A stretch of DNA of 8,292 bases from Chthoniobacter flavus (GCA_020720945.1 DYNR01000100.1:1-8292), one strand, 5' to 3'. Shown: positions 1-7,070, numbered from the stretch's first letter. Made by a program: numbers and translations. The notes: generated by a model not told the origin, from the sequence alone.

Positions 1-7
1 CACAAAA

Positions 8-1099
8 TCAGGCTTCCACCCCTTTGCCTGCCGAGAAAAAACGGAACTTTCTGCCCATGGATTCTGGGTGCACAAGCATTTGGAATGCCCGCAATTTTTT
101 TTGTTCGGACGGCGAAAGTTTTTTTCCGTCTAGCGAACGCAACCAACCGGCTCCGGCTTTAACCAGAAAATGGTGTTGGTCAACGAGTTGCGTCCACGCA
201 AAACCGGCGGACTCCGCCCCTTCTTTCAAAGCGCTGAAATCAACATGCGCGCTGATGTCTTTTTCTCCGATGTTTTCGAGCGGGTTTTCGTCGCGTCGGT
301 GTTTTTGGTAGCAAAGCAAGGTTCCCGTGTGCCGCTCGGGCGAATAATATTCTTCTCGCAAAAAACCGTAATCGCAGGCGATGAGCACCCCTTTTTTCAT
401 ACGGGATGCCACCTCCCGGAGCCAGTGCTTTGCCGCCGGGCGAATTTCTGTATCGTATGGTTCTCGGGCGGGAACTGGCAAAACGGAAGCTTCTTTTTCT
501 AATTCGGGAGACAGCGGGCGCAAGCGAAACTCCCAACCTTTTTCGGCGTTCCAGCGAACGGCGCGTTCTTGCCATCGCCCTCCGCTAAAACGCAAAAGGA
601 CAAATGGGAGCGCATCCACTAATTCATTCGAGAAATGGACACCGCAAAATGGCTCCAGAGCATCTGGCGATTCAACCCACGAAACTTTCCCTGAAAAAAA
701 GGAGAGCCGCTCTTTTTGCCTTTTTTGCGAAGAGGGAGAGGGTTCAATGATAACGGGTTGCAAAGATTCCGCGAAGCGGGGTTCGGATGCGGCGGCGGAC
801 AGGACATCGGCCATCAACGCCCCGTCGTTTGCGCCTTGTTCGATGAGGTGAAAAACTGGCGGGCAGTCCAGCGAAACCCAGATTTTTTGAAAATGCTGGC
901 AGAGGATTTCCCCGAAAATCGCCCCGACGCTTACGCTGGTAAAAAAATCTCCTTTCCACCCCACTGCCCCGTGCCCCGAGTGGTAGTAGCCCACTTCGGG
1001 ATGGTGCAAAACCAACTGCAAAAATTCATCGAAGCCGATGTCCCCTCGCTCCTCCCATCGGGCGAGCAAAAGGGATTGCACCGCCTTTTCAGGTTTCAT
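8..1099 (-). CDS. MidA/NDUFAF7-like class I SAM-dependent methyltransferase (DUF185 family)
   Basis: A 363-residue protein with the layout of the DUF185/MidA family. Visible in order: an N-terminal segment ending HPEVGYY (residues 33-39), GDFFTS (50-55) followed by FGEIL (62-66), the SAM-binding motif I region HLIEQGANDG (84-93), SNELVDALPF (157-166), a DYGF motif (243-246), GTLLCYQKHR (259-268) and SAHVDFSAL (283-291). The eukaryotic relative NDUFAF7 methylates an arginine of a complex I subunit in mitochondria; the bacterial substrate is generally unknown, so only methyltransferase activity is claimed. The motif I reads EQGANDG instead of the more usual ELGxGxG, but the acidic residue and glycines remain. 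The start is an ATG 21 bases after the malQ stop, with no clear Shine-Dalgarno motif. It is the last gene seen of the run; the window ends 7 bases past its TGA stop, so no terminator can be judged. The length is usual for the family and nothing looks broken. Confidence 0.9.
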   Translation of the reverse strand: MKPEKAVQSLLLARWEERGDIGFDEFLQLVLHHPEVGYYHSGHGAVGWKGDFFTSVSVGAIFGEILCQHFQKIWVSLDCPPVFHLIEQGANDGALMADVLSAAASEPRFAESLQPVIIEPSPSSQKRQKERLSFFSGKVSWVESPDALEPFCGVHFSNELVDALPFVLLRFSGGRWQERAVRWNAEKGWEFRLRPLSPELEKEASVLPVPAREPYDTEIRPAAKHWLREVASRMKKGVLIACDYGFLREEYYSPERHTGTLLCYQKHRRDENPLENIGEKDISAHVDFSALKEGAESAGFAWTQLVDQHHFLVKAGAGWLRSLDGKKLSPSEQKKLRAFQMLVHPESMGRKFRFFSAGKGVEA

Positions 1100-1120
1100 C
1101 GAAAAAGTGGATGCGCCGCT

Positions 1121-2824
1121 TTACGGGCGCATCTCCTTCAAATCGGATTTCCAAGAATCGATGGCAGGCGAGTATGCGCTTTTCCATTGGCTGATCGGGG
1201 CTTCCAAGCGCGCCGACCAATTTTGCCCGCAAGTCGTTCCAGGGACATTGAAGCGGTCGTTCGTTCCCAGCAAGTCGTTGATGTTCACCGCAGCCAGCCA
1301 TGAATTGCTTTTCCACAATCCTCGCAGCAGCAAGCCTTGAACTTCGGGAGAGTATTCTCGCGGCGTAGGATCTTCCCCTCCTGCAAAGCGGACGAGTTTG
1401 CGCAGTTCTTCGTGGGCACCACCTGCGACATAGCCGTCCCCGCTACGAGTTTTTTCGACGATTTCCTCCCAAATGACGCTGAGTGGCGGGTGGTCGTGCG
1501 TGGCGTAAGTGGTGATCGACAAGCGCGGGTATTGCTCGCTTGGAGTCAGTTGCCCGTCGCCTTCGTGTTCCCATTGGGGGATTTTGAATCCCGGCAACCC
1601 GAGTTTTGCAAGCGAAGGGCGAACATAGGGGGGCACCTCGCCGAGGTCTTCAGCGATCAGGCCGTGCGCCCCGGTTTCTTCCGCCAAAATACCGAGCAAA
1701 GTTTCGCCGCATTTGCAGTTTGCCGCGCGGTTTTCTTCGGTGTCGTCTTCGTGCGGGACGAAGCCAGGCAATTTCCCACCAGTTTTTTCGGCGGCTTGTT
1801 CCCGAGAAATTTCGGCGAATTCCCAGTTCCTTTCCGGGCGCCAAGGGAAACTGTAAATCCGGTAAAAACCCAAGGCGTGGTCAACCCGCAAAAGATGGAA
1901 AAAGCTTTTCAGAGAACGCAGGCGCCGGCGCCACCACGCGAAGTTGCTGTGGGACATCTCTTGCCAGTTGTAAAGCGGGAATCCCCAGTTTTGCCCCCAC
2001 CGCATCGTGAAGGGATCCCCTTGAAAAACCTTTTCTGCGGGAGCGCCGCACGAGCGTTCCAGATCGAAAATTTTTGGTGATTCCCAGACATCGACGCTGT
2101 AGATGCTGACACCGACCGGGACATCTCCGATCAGGGAAACCCCTTTTTTTTCAGCGTAAGCTTTCGCCTTTTTCCATTGCGTGTATGCGATCCACTGGAT
2201 GAAAGACCAGAAGGTTTCCCGGCTTTCCAAGTGTTTTAATTCGTTGTCGGGCAAGGACTTTTTCCAAGCCAATGCGCTTTTCAAAGTGCGGTGCTCCTCC
2301 TGCCATTCCGTGATCACCTCTTTGCCGCCGTTCCATTCCGTCAACGCTTGGTGCAATGCGTAAGGGGCGAGCCAGCCTTTTTCTGTTTTGCAAAAACTGG
2401 CGAACTCCGCATGCCGGTAGGTCTTGCTTTTGAAAGAAGAAAAGCGTTGGAACGCCAGCTCGAAAAGAGCTTTTTTCTTGGCTACGACTCCCTGGTAATC
2501 TACGGGGCCGGCGGGCGTTGCGGGAAATTTTTCCAGCTCTTTTTTGCTGACCTGTTGGGTGAGTTCGGGAAAATCCTCTGGTCGGCAGGAAATGGTCAGA
2601 GGTTCCAAAGCCATCGAGCTGATCAAATTGTAAGGGCTGTGGTCGTTGCCAGTCTGGTTGATCGGCAACATTTGAACGAAGCGCAAGCCCTGCGCGCTTG
2701 CCCAATCCACCAACTCGCGCAAGGTGCCAACATCGCCGATTCCCAAATCGGATTTTCCGCGAAGGGCGAAGAGTGGAGCGAGTGTCCCGGCGATCTTTTT
2801 TTTGGGGTCGAGGAGTTTTTTCAT
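1121..2824 (-). CDS. malQ: 4-alpha-glucanotransferase (amylomaltase, GH77)
   Basis: A 567-residue cytoplasmic enzyme that moves alpha-1,4-glucan segments between maltodextrins, in maltose/glycogen breakdown. GH77 signatures are clear: an N-terminal SDLGIGDVGTL (25-35) followed by FVQMLPINQTG (49-59) and SPYN (63-66), GDVPVGVS (233-240), the nucleophile region LLRVDHALGF with Asp315 (311-320), the acid/base region LIAEDLGEV with Glu392 (389-397), and the third catalytic aspartate in THDH (442-445; Asp444). NVPGT (526-530) near the C-terminus also fits. The length matches the short plant D-enzyme/Thermus type rather than the roughly 690-residue E. coli MalQ. The THDH motif differs from the commoner THDN. 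Its ATG overlaps the TGA of the upstream DUF4412-like gene (ATGA) and is preceded only by A-tracts, not a Shine-Dalgarno motif, so translation is probably coupled. No other glycogen or maltose gene is in the window. Confidence 0.96.
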   Translation of the reverse strand: MKKLLDPKKKIAGTLAPLFALRGKSDLGIGDVGTLRELVDWASAQGLRFVQMLPINQTGNDHSPYNLISSMALEPLTISCRPEDFPELTQQVSKKELEKFPATPAGPVDYQGVVAKKKALFELAFQRFSSFKSKTYRHAEFASFCKTEKGWLAPYALHQALTEWNGGKEVITEWQEEHRTLKSALAWKKSLPDNELKHLESRETFWSFIQWIAYTQWKKAKAYAEKKGVSLIGDVPVGVSIYSVDVWESPKIFDLERSCGAPAEKVFQGDPFTMRWGQNWGFPLYNWQEMSHSNFAWWRRRLRSLKSFFHLLRVDHALGFYRIYSFPWRPERNWEFAEISREQAAEKTGGKLPGFVPHEDDTEENRAANCKCGETLLGILAEETGAHGLIAEDLGEVPPYVRPSLAKLGLPGFKIPQWEHEGDGQLTPSEQYPRLSITTYATHDHPPLSVIWEEIVEKTRSGDGYVAGGAHEELRKLVRFAGGEDPTPREYSPEVQGLLLRGLWKSNSWLAAVNINDLLGTNDRFNVPGTTCGQNWSARLEAPISQWKSAYSPAIDSWKSDLKEMRP

Positions 2825-2832
2825 TTTTTTTC
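2821..2832 (-). other. ATGA stop/start overlap preceded by an in-frame A_AAA_AAA run
   Basis: On the minus strand the DUF4412-like gene ends GAA AAA AAA TGA, and the last A of the run with the TG of the stop forms the ATG of malQ. The eight As lie at 2831-2824. The zero frame places the run as A AAA AAA, a classic -1 slippery form, directly before the stop. A -1 shift would continue through the malQ ATG and give a fused protein. This is seen in the sequence; use of the site is only a possibility, since similar A-runs also occur inside genes here (95-102 and 2796-2803). Confidence 0.5.
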
Positions 2833-3498
2833 TTTTTTTTGTTTTTTGGTCGGTGCCTTCTCCCGATTGTCTCCGGTATCCTCTCCGGACTCTTGCATCG
2901 GCGCGTAAGAGGCTGGTATGACAAATTCGCTTTCTTCAATCTCGCGCTCTTTGAGGGAAAGGAGCGTCCACTGGATATTTCCGTCTTTCGATGCGATGAC
3001 GATGCGCATGGGAATTGCCGTTGCACCGATCGCGTTGCGCAAGGCTGCCCACAGGGGATCGTCTCCGGCTTGCGTATCCATCAAAAGAGTCCGGGCCTCC
3101 GGGGAGACTCTCGCATCTTCCGTGACCCAAATGCTCGTGCCGCTTCCTGTTTCTAAGAACTCTTCGCACGAATACCCGGAAACCGTGGATTTTTTGCTAG
3201 TCCGTTCGATGGTTCCCGTTTTTTGCCCGCTTCCGTTTTCTTCTTTCTTTGTGATGGCGAAGGACTTCTGGGGATGGACCAGCACTGTCACTTCGCCGTT
3301 TGCAGAGTTGACGATCGTGGAAGTGTCGCCCATGTCGCTCCGGACTTTTGTCCCTTGGATCACCGTTTTGACGGGAATCTTGATGGCTTGAGGAGATTCC
3401 AAAACCACTTCGGCTTCCATCTCGATGCCCGTGGCAAAGGAGGGCGAACCCCATGCAGTTGCCAAAATCGCCAACGCGCAAACAAAGTATTTTTTCAT
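2821..3498 (-). CDS. Exported DUF4412-like protein
   Basis: A 225-residue protein with a Sec signal peptide: MKKYF, then a hydrophobic stretch, and a likely cleavage after SFA at about residue 22. The mature part resembles DUF4412 proteins in layout: a segment with IQGTKVRSDMGD (47-58), a turn then TVLVHPQKSFAIT (71-83), SGYSCEEF (107-114), IWVTEDARVSPE (123-134) and a late FVIPASYAPM (192-201). The function of such envelope proteins is not established. The C-terminus (about 205-225) is a lysine-rich charged tail coded by A-tracts. The start is taken at 3498 because the signal peptide begins there; an in-frame start at 3585 would add 29 residues and bury the signal inside the upstream ACT gene. 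It begins 20 bases after that gene without a clear Shine-Dalgarno motif and overlaps malQ by 4 bases. The family call comes from pattern memory and is moderately sure; export is more certain. Confidence 0.75.
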   Translation of the reverse strand: MKKYFVCALAILATAWGSPSFATGIEMEAEVVLESPQAIKIPVKTVIQGTKVRSDMGDTSTIVNSANGEVTVLVHPQKSFAITKKEENGSGQKTGTIERTSKKSTVSGYSCEEFLETGSGTSIWVTEDARVSPEARTLLMDTQAGDDPLWAALRNAIGATAIPMRIVIASKDGNIQWTLLSLKEREIEESEFVIPASYAPMQESGEDTGDNREKAPTKKQKKEKK

Positions 3499-3518
3499 AA
3501 GGGAACGCACGGGATTTT

Positions 3519-3986
3519 TTAGCGGGAAATGTCGGACTGGTTGAGCAGGATAAAATCCGCTTTCCGCAAGACGCTTTTGGCGCAATCAAAATCGTCCACC
3601 CGCACGGCGAGGACGGCTTTTCCTCTCGGGCGAATCATCAGCGGGTAAGCGAAAGAGATGTTGACTTCCGCCATCAGCAAGCACGCGAGCACTTTGCCTA
3701 AATCTTCGGCACCCTCCGCCATCTCGACCAAGAGGACGAGGCATTCGCTGCTTGGCACCAGGTGCATTTCAAAAAGTAGGCTCACTTTTTCGGGGTCGCT
3801 GACGATGAAGCGGGCGATGGAACATTCCGAGGAATCGACGACGGAGAGGGCTAAAACAACGATGCTGTTTTCTTGCAGCAGTTTGACGATCTCTAGCAGG
3901 GCGCCGACTTTGTTGTTGAGAAAAACGGAAAATTGGCGGACTTCGGAGCCTTTGAGTTTTTCCGTGGTTTTGAGAGTTTGTGGCAT
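3519..3986 (-). CDS. Small protein with two tandem ACT domains
   Basis: A 155-residue cytoplasmic protein made almost wholly of two ACT-like beta-alpha-beta units. The first (about 17-75) has the typical strand-loop-helix QFSVFLNNKVGALLEIVKLL (18-37), where the NKVGAL turn matches the ligand-binding loop of ACT domains, followed by the strand VLALSVVD. The second (about 82-148) has LVLLVEMAEG (83-92), a helix, and NISFAYPLM (109-117). ACT domains bind amino acids or similar small ligands and regulate enzymes such as acetolactate synthase or aspartokinase. No catalytic domain is attached and no such enzyme is nearby, so the partner is unknown; it is not a clear IlvH, which has one ACT domain and a different C-terminal half. 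It starts 31 bases after the upstream exported protein and is followed 20 bases later by the DUF4412-like gene. No strong Shine-Dalgarno motif precedes the ATG. Confidence 0.85.
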   Translation of the reverse strand: MPQTLKTTEKLKGSEVRQFSVFLNNKVGALLEIVKLLQENSIVVLALSVVDSSECSIARFIVSDPEKVSLLFEMHLVPSSECLVLLVEMAEGAEDLGKVLACLLMAEVNISFAYPLMIRPRGKAVLAVRVDDFDCAKSVLRKADFILLNQSDISR

Positions 3987-4017
3987 GGGTGTTTTTCTGG
4001 AAAAGAGGGGAGGTTTT

Positions 4018-4557
4018 TTACTTGTAGGAATAGACGAGGCAAAACGGGGAGGGGTGTTCTCCTTCTGCGGAAACGGAAACGAAATGTGTGCCGCTCGTTT
4101 TCGGGACGCACCCGGCGGCAGCCACTCCGTCCCCCGCGAAAATTTGCTGGCTTACCGGTTCTCCAGCAGCATCGAAGATTTCGATTTTTAGAGGAGTCCC
4201 AGGATACGCAGAGGCTCCAGAAAACCAGTATTCGTTATTTGCAAATAGGTGCACGGAAAGGAGTTTTGCCGTGTTTGGGCTTAGTGGGAAAAACCAGAAT
4301 CCGTCCCGCAATTTGTAGCCGTCGTTGGAAAACGCACCCGCCAAATCTAACGCCCGTTGGCGGGCTAAAATCCCGTCGTCCTTGGCGGGTTTTTCTAGTT
4401 TGAGGGGGGGAGGTTCGGCTTGTTGTTCTTGTTTTTTTTCTTCTGGTGCAGCGTCGCCCGTGGATGCTCCGAGTGCGCAAAACGGCAAGCAATAAGCGGA
4501 TAGGGCAAATGCTGTGGCAAAAGCCGCAAGCGGGCGGCGAAAAATTGAAGGTCTCAT
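4018..4557 (-). CDS. Exported protein of unknown function with a PPC-like C-terminal domain
   Basis: A 179-residue protein I do not recognise as a named family. It has a signal peptide (arginines near the N-terminus, hydrophobic core about 9-28, likely cleavage after ALGA near residue 31), then a charged, Glu/Lys/Gln/Pro-rich linker (about 34-60). The C-terminal part (about 97-178) alternates strands and turns: SVHLFANNEYWFSG (101-114), LKIEIFDAAGEPV (123-135), TSGTHFVSVSA (154-164) and a final LVYSYK. That pattern resembles the beta-sandwich of bacterial pre-peptidase C-terminal domains, which often act as secreted binding or folding modules; this is a fold guess. Mature cysteines at 150 and 173 could form a disulfide. 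The ATG overlaps the stop of the upstream exported gene (ATGA), so the two are probably translated together and may act together in the envelope. Confidence 0.8.
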   Translation of the reverse strand: MRPSIFRRPLAAFATAFALSAYCLPFCALGASTGDAAPEEKKQEQQAEPPPLKLEKPAKDDGILARQRALDLAGAFSNDGYKLRDGFWFFPLSPNTAKLLSVHLFANNEYWFSGASAYPGTPLKIEIFDAAGEPVSQQIFAGDGVAAAGCVPKTSGTHFVSVSAEGEHPSPFCLVYSYK

Positions 4558-4568
4558 TCTTTTTTTTC
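4554..4568 (-). other. Second ATGA overlap preceded by an in-frame A_AAA_AAA run
   Basis: The upstream exported gene ends GAA AAA AAA GAA TGA on the minus strand, with eight As at 4567-4560. The last A of the GAA codon and the TG of the stop make the ATG of the next gene. A -1 slip on the A-run would read AGA and then the downstream ATG in frame, joining the two exported proteins through Lys-Lys-Arg-Met. The frame relation is exact in the sequence; whether slippage happens is unknown. Confidence 0.45.
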
Positions 4569-5432
4569 GGTGGTTGGTTCCGCTGTCGTGGGCATTGCGG
4601 TTTCCGGGGCTTTGGTGCCCGTGATCCGATCCACGGCTTCAGAAGAAATTTTCCGGATTTTTTCGACTTGGGCAAACGAGAGAACGCCCCCTTCTCCAGG
4701 AACCATTTCTTCCTCCATTTGCCTGATCGATGCCCAGATTTTGCCGGTCATCTCGCTTCCTTTCATTCGCTCGGGTAAGGAATCCAGCCTTTGTAAAAAC
4801 TTTTTCGCGACTAGCGATTGTTCCAGCAACGCCGCGGAAGTTTGCGTGTAATTGATTTCTACAAGCGTCGAAGTCGCCTGCATTGCACGCAACCAAATCC
4901 CCATCGAAACCAAGAACACCAAGTCATCGTCCTTTTGGTCAACCAGGCTGATTTTGATTTCGTTGCGCGTCGCCTCGATTTCTTCTTGGAGCGAGTTCCA
5001 CTCGTTGTTTTCCGCAAAATCCGTCAGGCTTCCCCGCCGTCCCGCAACATTGTCTCCCGCGTTGAGTTTGCGCGCCATTTCGATCAGGTCGCGCACGATG
5101 TTCTTCATTTCTTGCGTGTTCTGGTTTTCGACCGCGATATAAGCGTCTGCGATCAGCACCCCCAAGCACAACGCGATTTGCGCGCGGTCGGTCGTTCCCA
5201 TCGGGACTGCCGCCCGGGGCACTGCCGCCCAGTTTGGGCGTTCCGTTTTGGTCAACGCCGCAAAAAATTCTCCGGCCGAGGGGATGGATAAACTCTCGAT
5301 CCGGTCTGCACGGGTGCGCTGCTCTTCGGTTAAAGTTCCCGCATTTCCTGGCGTTATCGCCGCGGATGCGAAATATGCGAGGGCGCACAGCACGGCGGAA
5401 AAAGTTGGTTGCAAACAGCGCATCCTCTTCAC
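4554..5432 (-). CDS. Exported alpha-helical protein of unknown function
   Basis: A 292-residue protein of no family I can name. It opens with a signal peptide (basic start, hydrophobic stretch about 9-24, probable cleavage after ASA near 24). The mature part looks mostly helical: IPSAGEFFAAL (50-60), a more hydrophobic helix around IALCLGVLIADAYIAV (86-101), a conserved-looking NAGDN (124-128), LVFLVSMGIWLRAMQ (171-185), and helices to about 275, ending in a Thr/Pro/Lys/Glu-rich tail. It has no cysteine-pair or catalytic motif I recognise. The start is given as GTG at 5432, overlapping the accD stop as GTGA; an in-frame ATG three codons on (5423) is an equally possible start and shifts the signal peptide little. 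It overlaps the next exported gene by 4 bases. A periplasmic or lipid-linked role next to accD is only inference from position. Confidence 0.8.
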   Translation of the reverse strand: MKRMRCLQPTFSAVLCALAYFASAAITPGNAGTLTEEQRTRADRIESLSIPSAGEFFAALTKTERPNWAAVPRAAVPMGTTDRAQIALCLGVLIADAYIAVENQNTQEMKNIVRDLIEMARKLNAGDNVAGRRGSLTDFAENNEWNSLQEEIEATRNEIKISLVDQKDDDLVFLVSMGIWLRAMQATSTLVEINYTQTSAALLEQSLVAKKFLQRLDSLPERMKGSEMTGKIWASIRQMEEEMVPGEGGVLSFAQVEKIRKISSEAVDRITGTKAPETAMPTTAEPTTEKKE

Positions 5433-6274
5433 GGCAAAGGGGAAAGGTAATCCAAAATCGAACCGAGTTTCTCGCGCATTTGCGGGCGCGGAACGATCAG
5501 GTCGATCAGCCCGTGTTTCTCTAAAAACTCCGCAGTTTGAAAACCTGCCGGCAAATCTTGGTGCGTGGTTTCTTTGACCACCCGTGGTCCAGCAAACCCG
5601 ATCATTGCTCCCGGTTCCGCCACGATGATGTCGCCGAGAGACGCGTAACTGGCCATCACTCCAGCCATCGTCGGGTTTGTCAAAATAGAAAGGAATGGCA
5701 ATTTGGCGGCGGAATGTCTCGCCAACGCGCCGCTGGTTTTTGCCATTTGCATCAAACTCAACATGCTCTCATACATCCGCGCCCCGCCGGACGCAGAAAA
5801 AATCAGCACGGGCATTTTTCTCTCCGTCGAAAGCTCGATGACCCTCGTGATTTTTTCTCCGACGACCGATCCGAGCGATGCCGCTAAAAACTGGAAGTCC
5901 ATCACGGCCAACCCGATATCATGCCCTTTGAGTTTTGCGTGGCCGGTGAGCACCGCATCTTTTAGCCCCGTTTTGCTGCGGTAAGTCCTCAGCCTTTCTT
6001 CATACGAGGCGACCCCTTGGAATTTCAGCGGATCCACCGAAACCATCCCTGCGTCCGTTTCGGAGAAGGTTCCTTCGTCCACGAGTTGTTCAACCCTGGC
6101 TTTTGCGCCGATCGTAAAATGGTAAGAGCATTTCGGGCAAACCTGCTGGTTTTCTTCCAGTGCGATGTTGTGGATCATCTCTCCGCATCCCGTGCATTTT
6201 ACCCATAAACCTTCGGGCATTTCCCGCCGCCGCGAGCTTAGAACACTGAGAACTGGTTTCTTGAAAATGGCCAT
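5429..6274 (-). CDS. accD: Acetyl-CoA carboxylase carboxyltransferase subunit beta
   Basis: The beta subunit of the carboxyltransferase that, with AccA, moves CO2 from carboxybiotin on AccB to acetyl-CoA to give malonyl-CoA, the first committed step of fatty acid synthesis. The 281 residues have the usual length. A four-cysteine zinc ribbon is present: CTGC (27-30) and CPKC (46-49). The crotonase-fold core shows GLAVMDFQFLAASLG (121-135), the SASGGARMYES segment (160-170), TNPTMAGVMASYASLGD (199-215) and GFAGPRVVKET (226-236). The TNPTMAGV stretch differs from the common TDPTTGGV, with Ala in place of one Gly, but the rest is canonical and the gene looks functional. The ATG has the best ribosome binding site of the window. 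accA is not in the window. It is the likely first gene of a tight cluster of seven; its TGA overlaps the next start. Confidence 0.97.
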   Translation of the reverse strand: MAIFKKPVLSVLSSRRREMPEGLWVKCTGCGEMIHNIALEENQQVCPKCSYHFTIGAKARVEQLVDEGTFSETDAGMVSVDPLKFQGVASYEERLRTYRSKTGLKDAVLTGHAKLKGHDIGLAVMDFQFLAASLGSVVGEKITRVIELSTERKMPVLIFSASGGARMYESMLSLMQMAKTSGALARHSAAKLPFLSILTNPTMAGVMASYASLGDIIVAEPGAMIGFAGPRVVKETTHQDLPAGFQTAEFLEKHGLIDLIVPRPQMREKLGSILDYLSPLP

Positions 6275-6284
6275 AATGTGTTTG

Positions 6285-6290
6285 TTTCCT
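6285..6290 (-). promoter_or_regulatory. Ribosome binding site of accD
   Basis: AGGAAA on the minus strand, with 10 bases between it and the accD ATG. It supports the chosen start and is the clearest Shine-Dalgarno motif among the genes here. It sits in the 52-base gap after the ComF-family gene, which shows no obvious hairpin terminator or promoter. Confidence 0.6.
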
Positions 6291-6326
6291 GATGGAGATT
6301 TTTTGTTCCCTTTTCGTTTTCGTATT

Positions 6327-7070
6327 TCATGCCCGAGCGGCTGTTATCGCCCAAACTGCCCCGGCACCACTATCAAGCAATGTTCGGGCGCATTCGTCAA
6401 GCGTGGAACCTGTGGTAAAAACATCATCGACGAGCAGGAATTTTTTTTCTTGTAGCTCCGCTCCCGCCCGCACGCGGAACGCGACCCGCAAGTTTTGCAT
6501 CCTTTCCTTCCGGTCAAAATGGGTTTGCGTTTCCGTGTAGCGCACTCTTTCCAAAACGGGAAGGACGGGTTTCTTCCATTTTTTCGCAAGAGCCTCCGCG
6601 AGTAAAAGGGACTGGTTGTAGCCCCGCTCCTTTTCTCTTTTTTTATGCAGAGGCACCGGCACGAGTCCTTCGATTTCTTCGAGCTTGATTCGATGGTCGG
6701 AAGAGAGTTCCGCCATCCATAGCGCAAACGGTTCTGCCAGCCAGCGTTGCTTGCCGTATTTGAAACGGTGGATCATGTCTCGCACGGTTCCCCTAGCTTC
6801 TACGGGTGCCAGAGAAGCGACGAAGTGAAACTGCCTGTCGCGACAACTTTGGCAAACGAAGGCTTCGGAAAAATTTATGGGAAATGGCCGCGAACAAACT
6901 TCGCATTGCCTGCCTGTTATCCGCGGGATCGTCTCCTCGCAATTCGCGCACACCCGCCCGGTTTCGGGCTCCCCTGCCACCCCTCCGCATACCGGGCATC
7001 GGTGGGGCCAAAGCAACCCTAAAGCAACCTCCACCCAACCGCGCACGCTGTTCACCGCTTGCGCAACCAT
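6327..7070 (-). CDS. comF: ComF family phosphoribosyltransferase-like protein
   Basis: A 247-residue protein of the ComF/GntX family: a zinc-ribbon N-terminus and a type I phosphoribosyltransferase domain. Cysteines pair as CPVC (25-28), CANC (41-44), CEVC (56-59) and CQSC (73-76). The rest has the family's HRFKYGKQ (101-108), VPVPLHKKREKERGYNQS (137-154), QTHFDRKERMQNLRVAF (182-198), and the PRPP-binding loop LLVDDVFTTGST (212-223) with its DD pair. ComF proteins are linked to DNA uptake in naturally competent bacteria, but many bacteria keep one without known competence, and the biochemical reaction is not settled. The start is the ATG at 7070, just before the first cysteine pair; an upstream in-frame extension to 7382 would be arginine-rich sequence inside the protease gene and is not credible. 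It overlaps that gene by 19 bases. Confidence 0.92.
   Translation of the reverse strand: MVAQAVNSVRGWVEVALGLLWPHRCPVCGGVAGEPETGRVCANCEETIPRITGRQCEVCSRPFPINFSEAFVCQSCRDRQFHFVASLAPVEARGTVRDMIHRFKYGKQRWLAEPFALWMAELSSDHRIKLEEIEGLVPVPLHKKREKERGYNQSLLLAEALAKKWKKPVLPVLERVRYTETQTHFDRKERMQNLRVAFRVRAGAELQEKKFLLVDDVFTTGSTLDECARTLLDSGAGAVWAITAARA

Noticed and set aside
716..1303. A 195-codon plus-strand open frame
   Set aside because: It lies antisense to the methyltransferase and the end of malQ, with no recognisable motif.
1337..2080. A 247-codon plus-strand open frame
   Set aside because: It is antisense to the catalytic core of malQ and its translation has no recognisable domain.
2151..3026. A 291-codon open frame on the minus strand across the malQ start
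   Set aside because: It is out of frame with both malQ and the DUF4412-like gene, is rich in Arg, Lys, Pro and Ser without any domain, and overlaps two well-supported genes.
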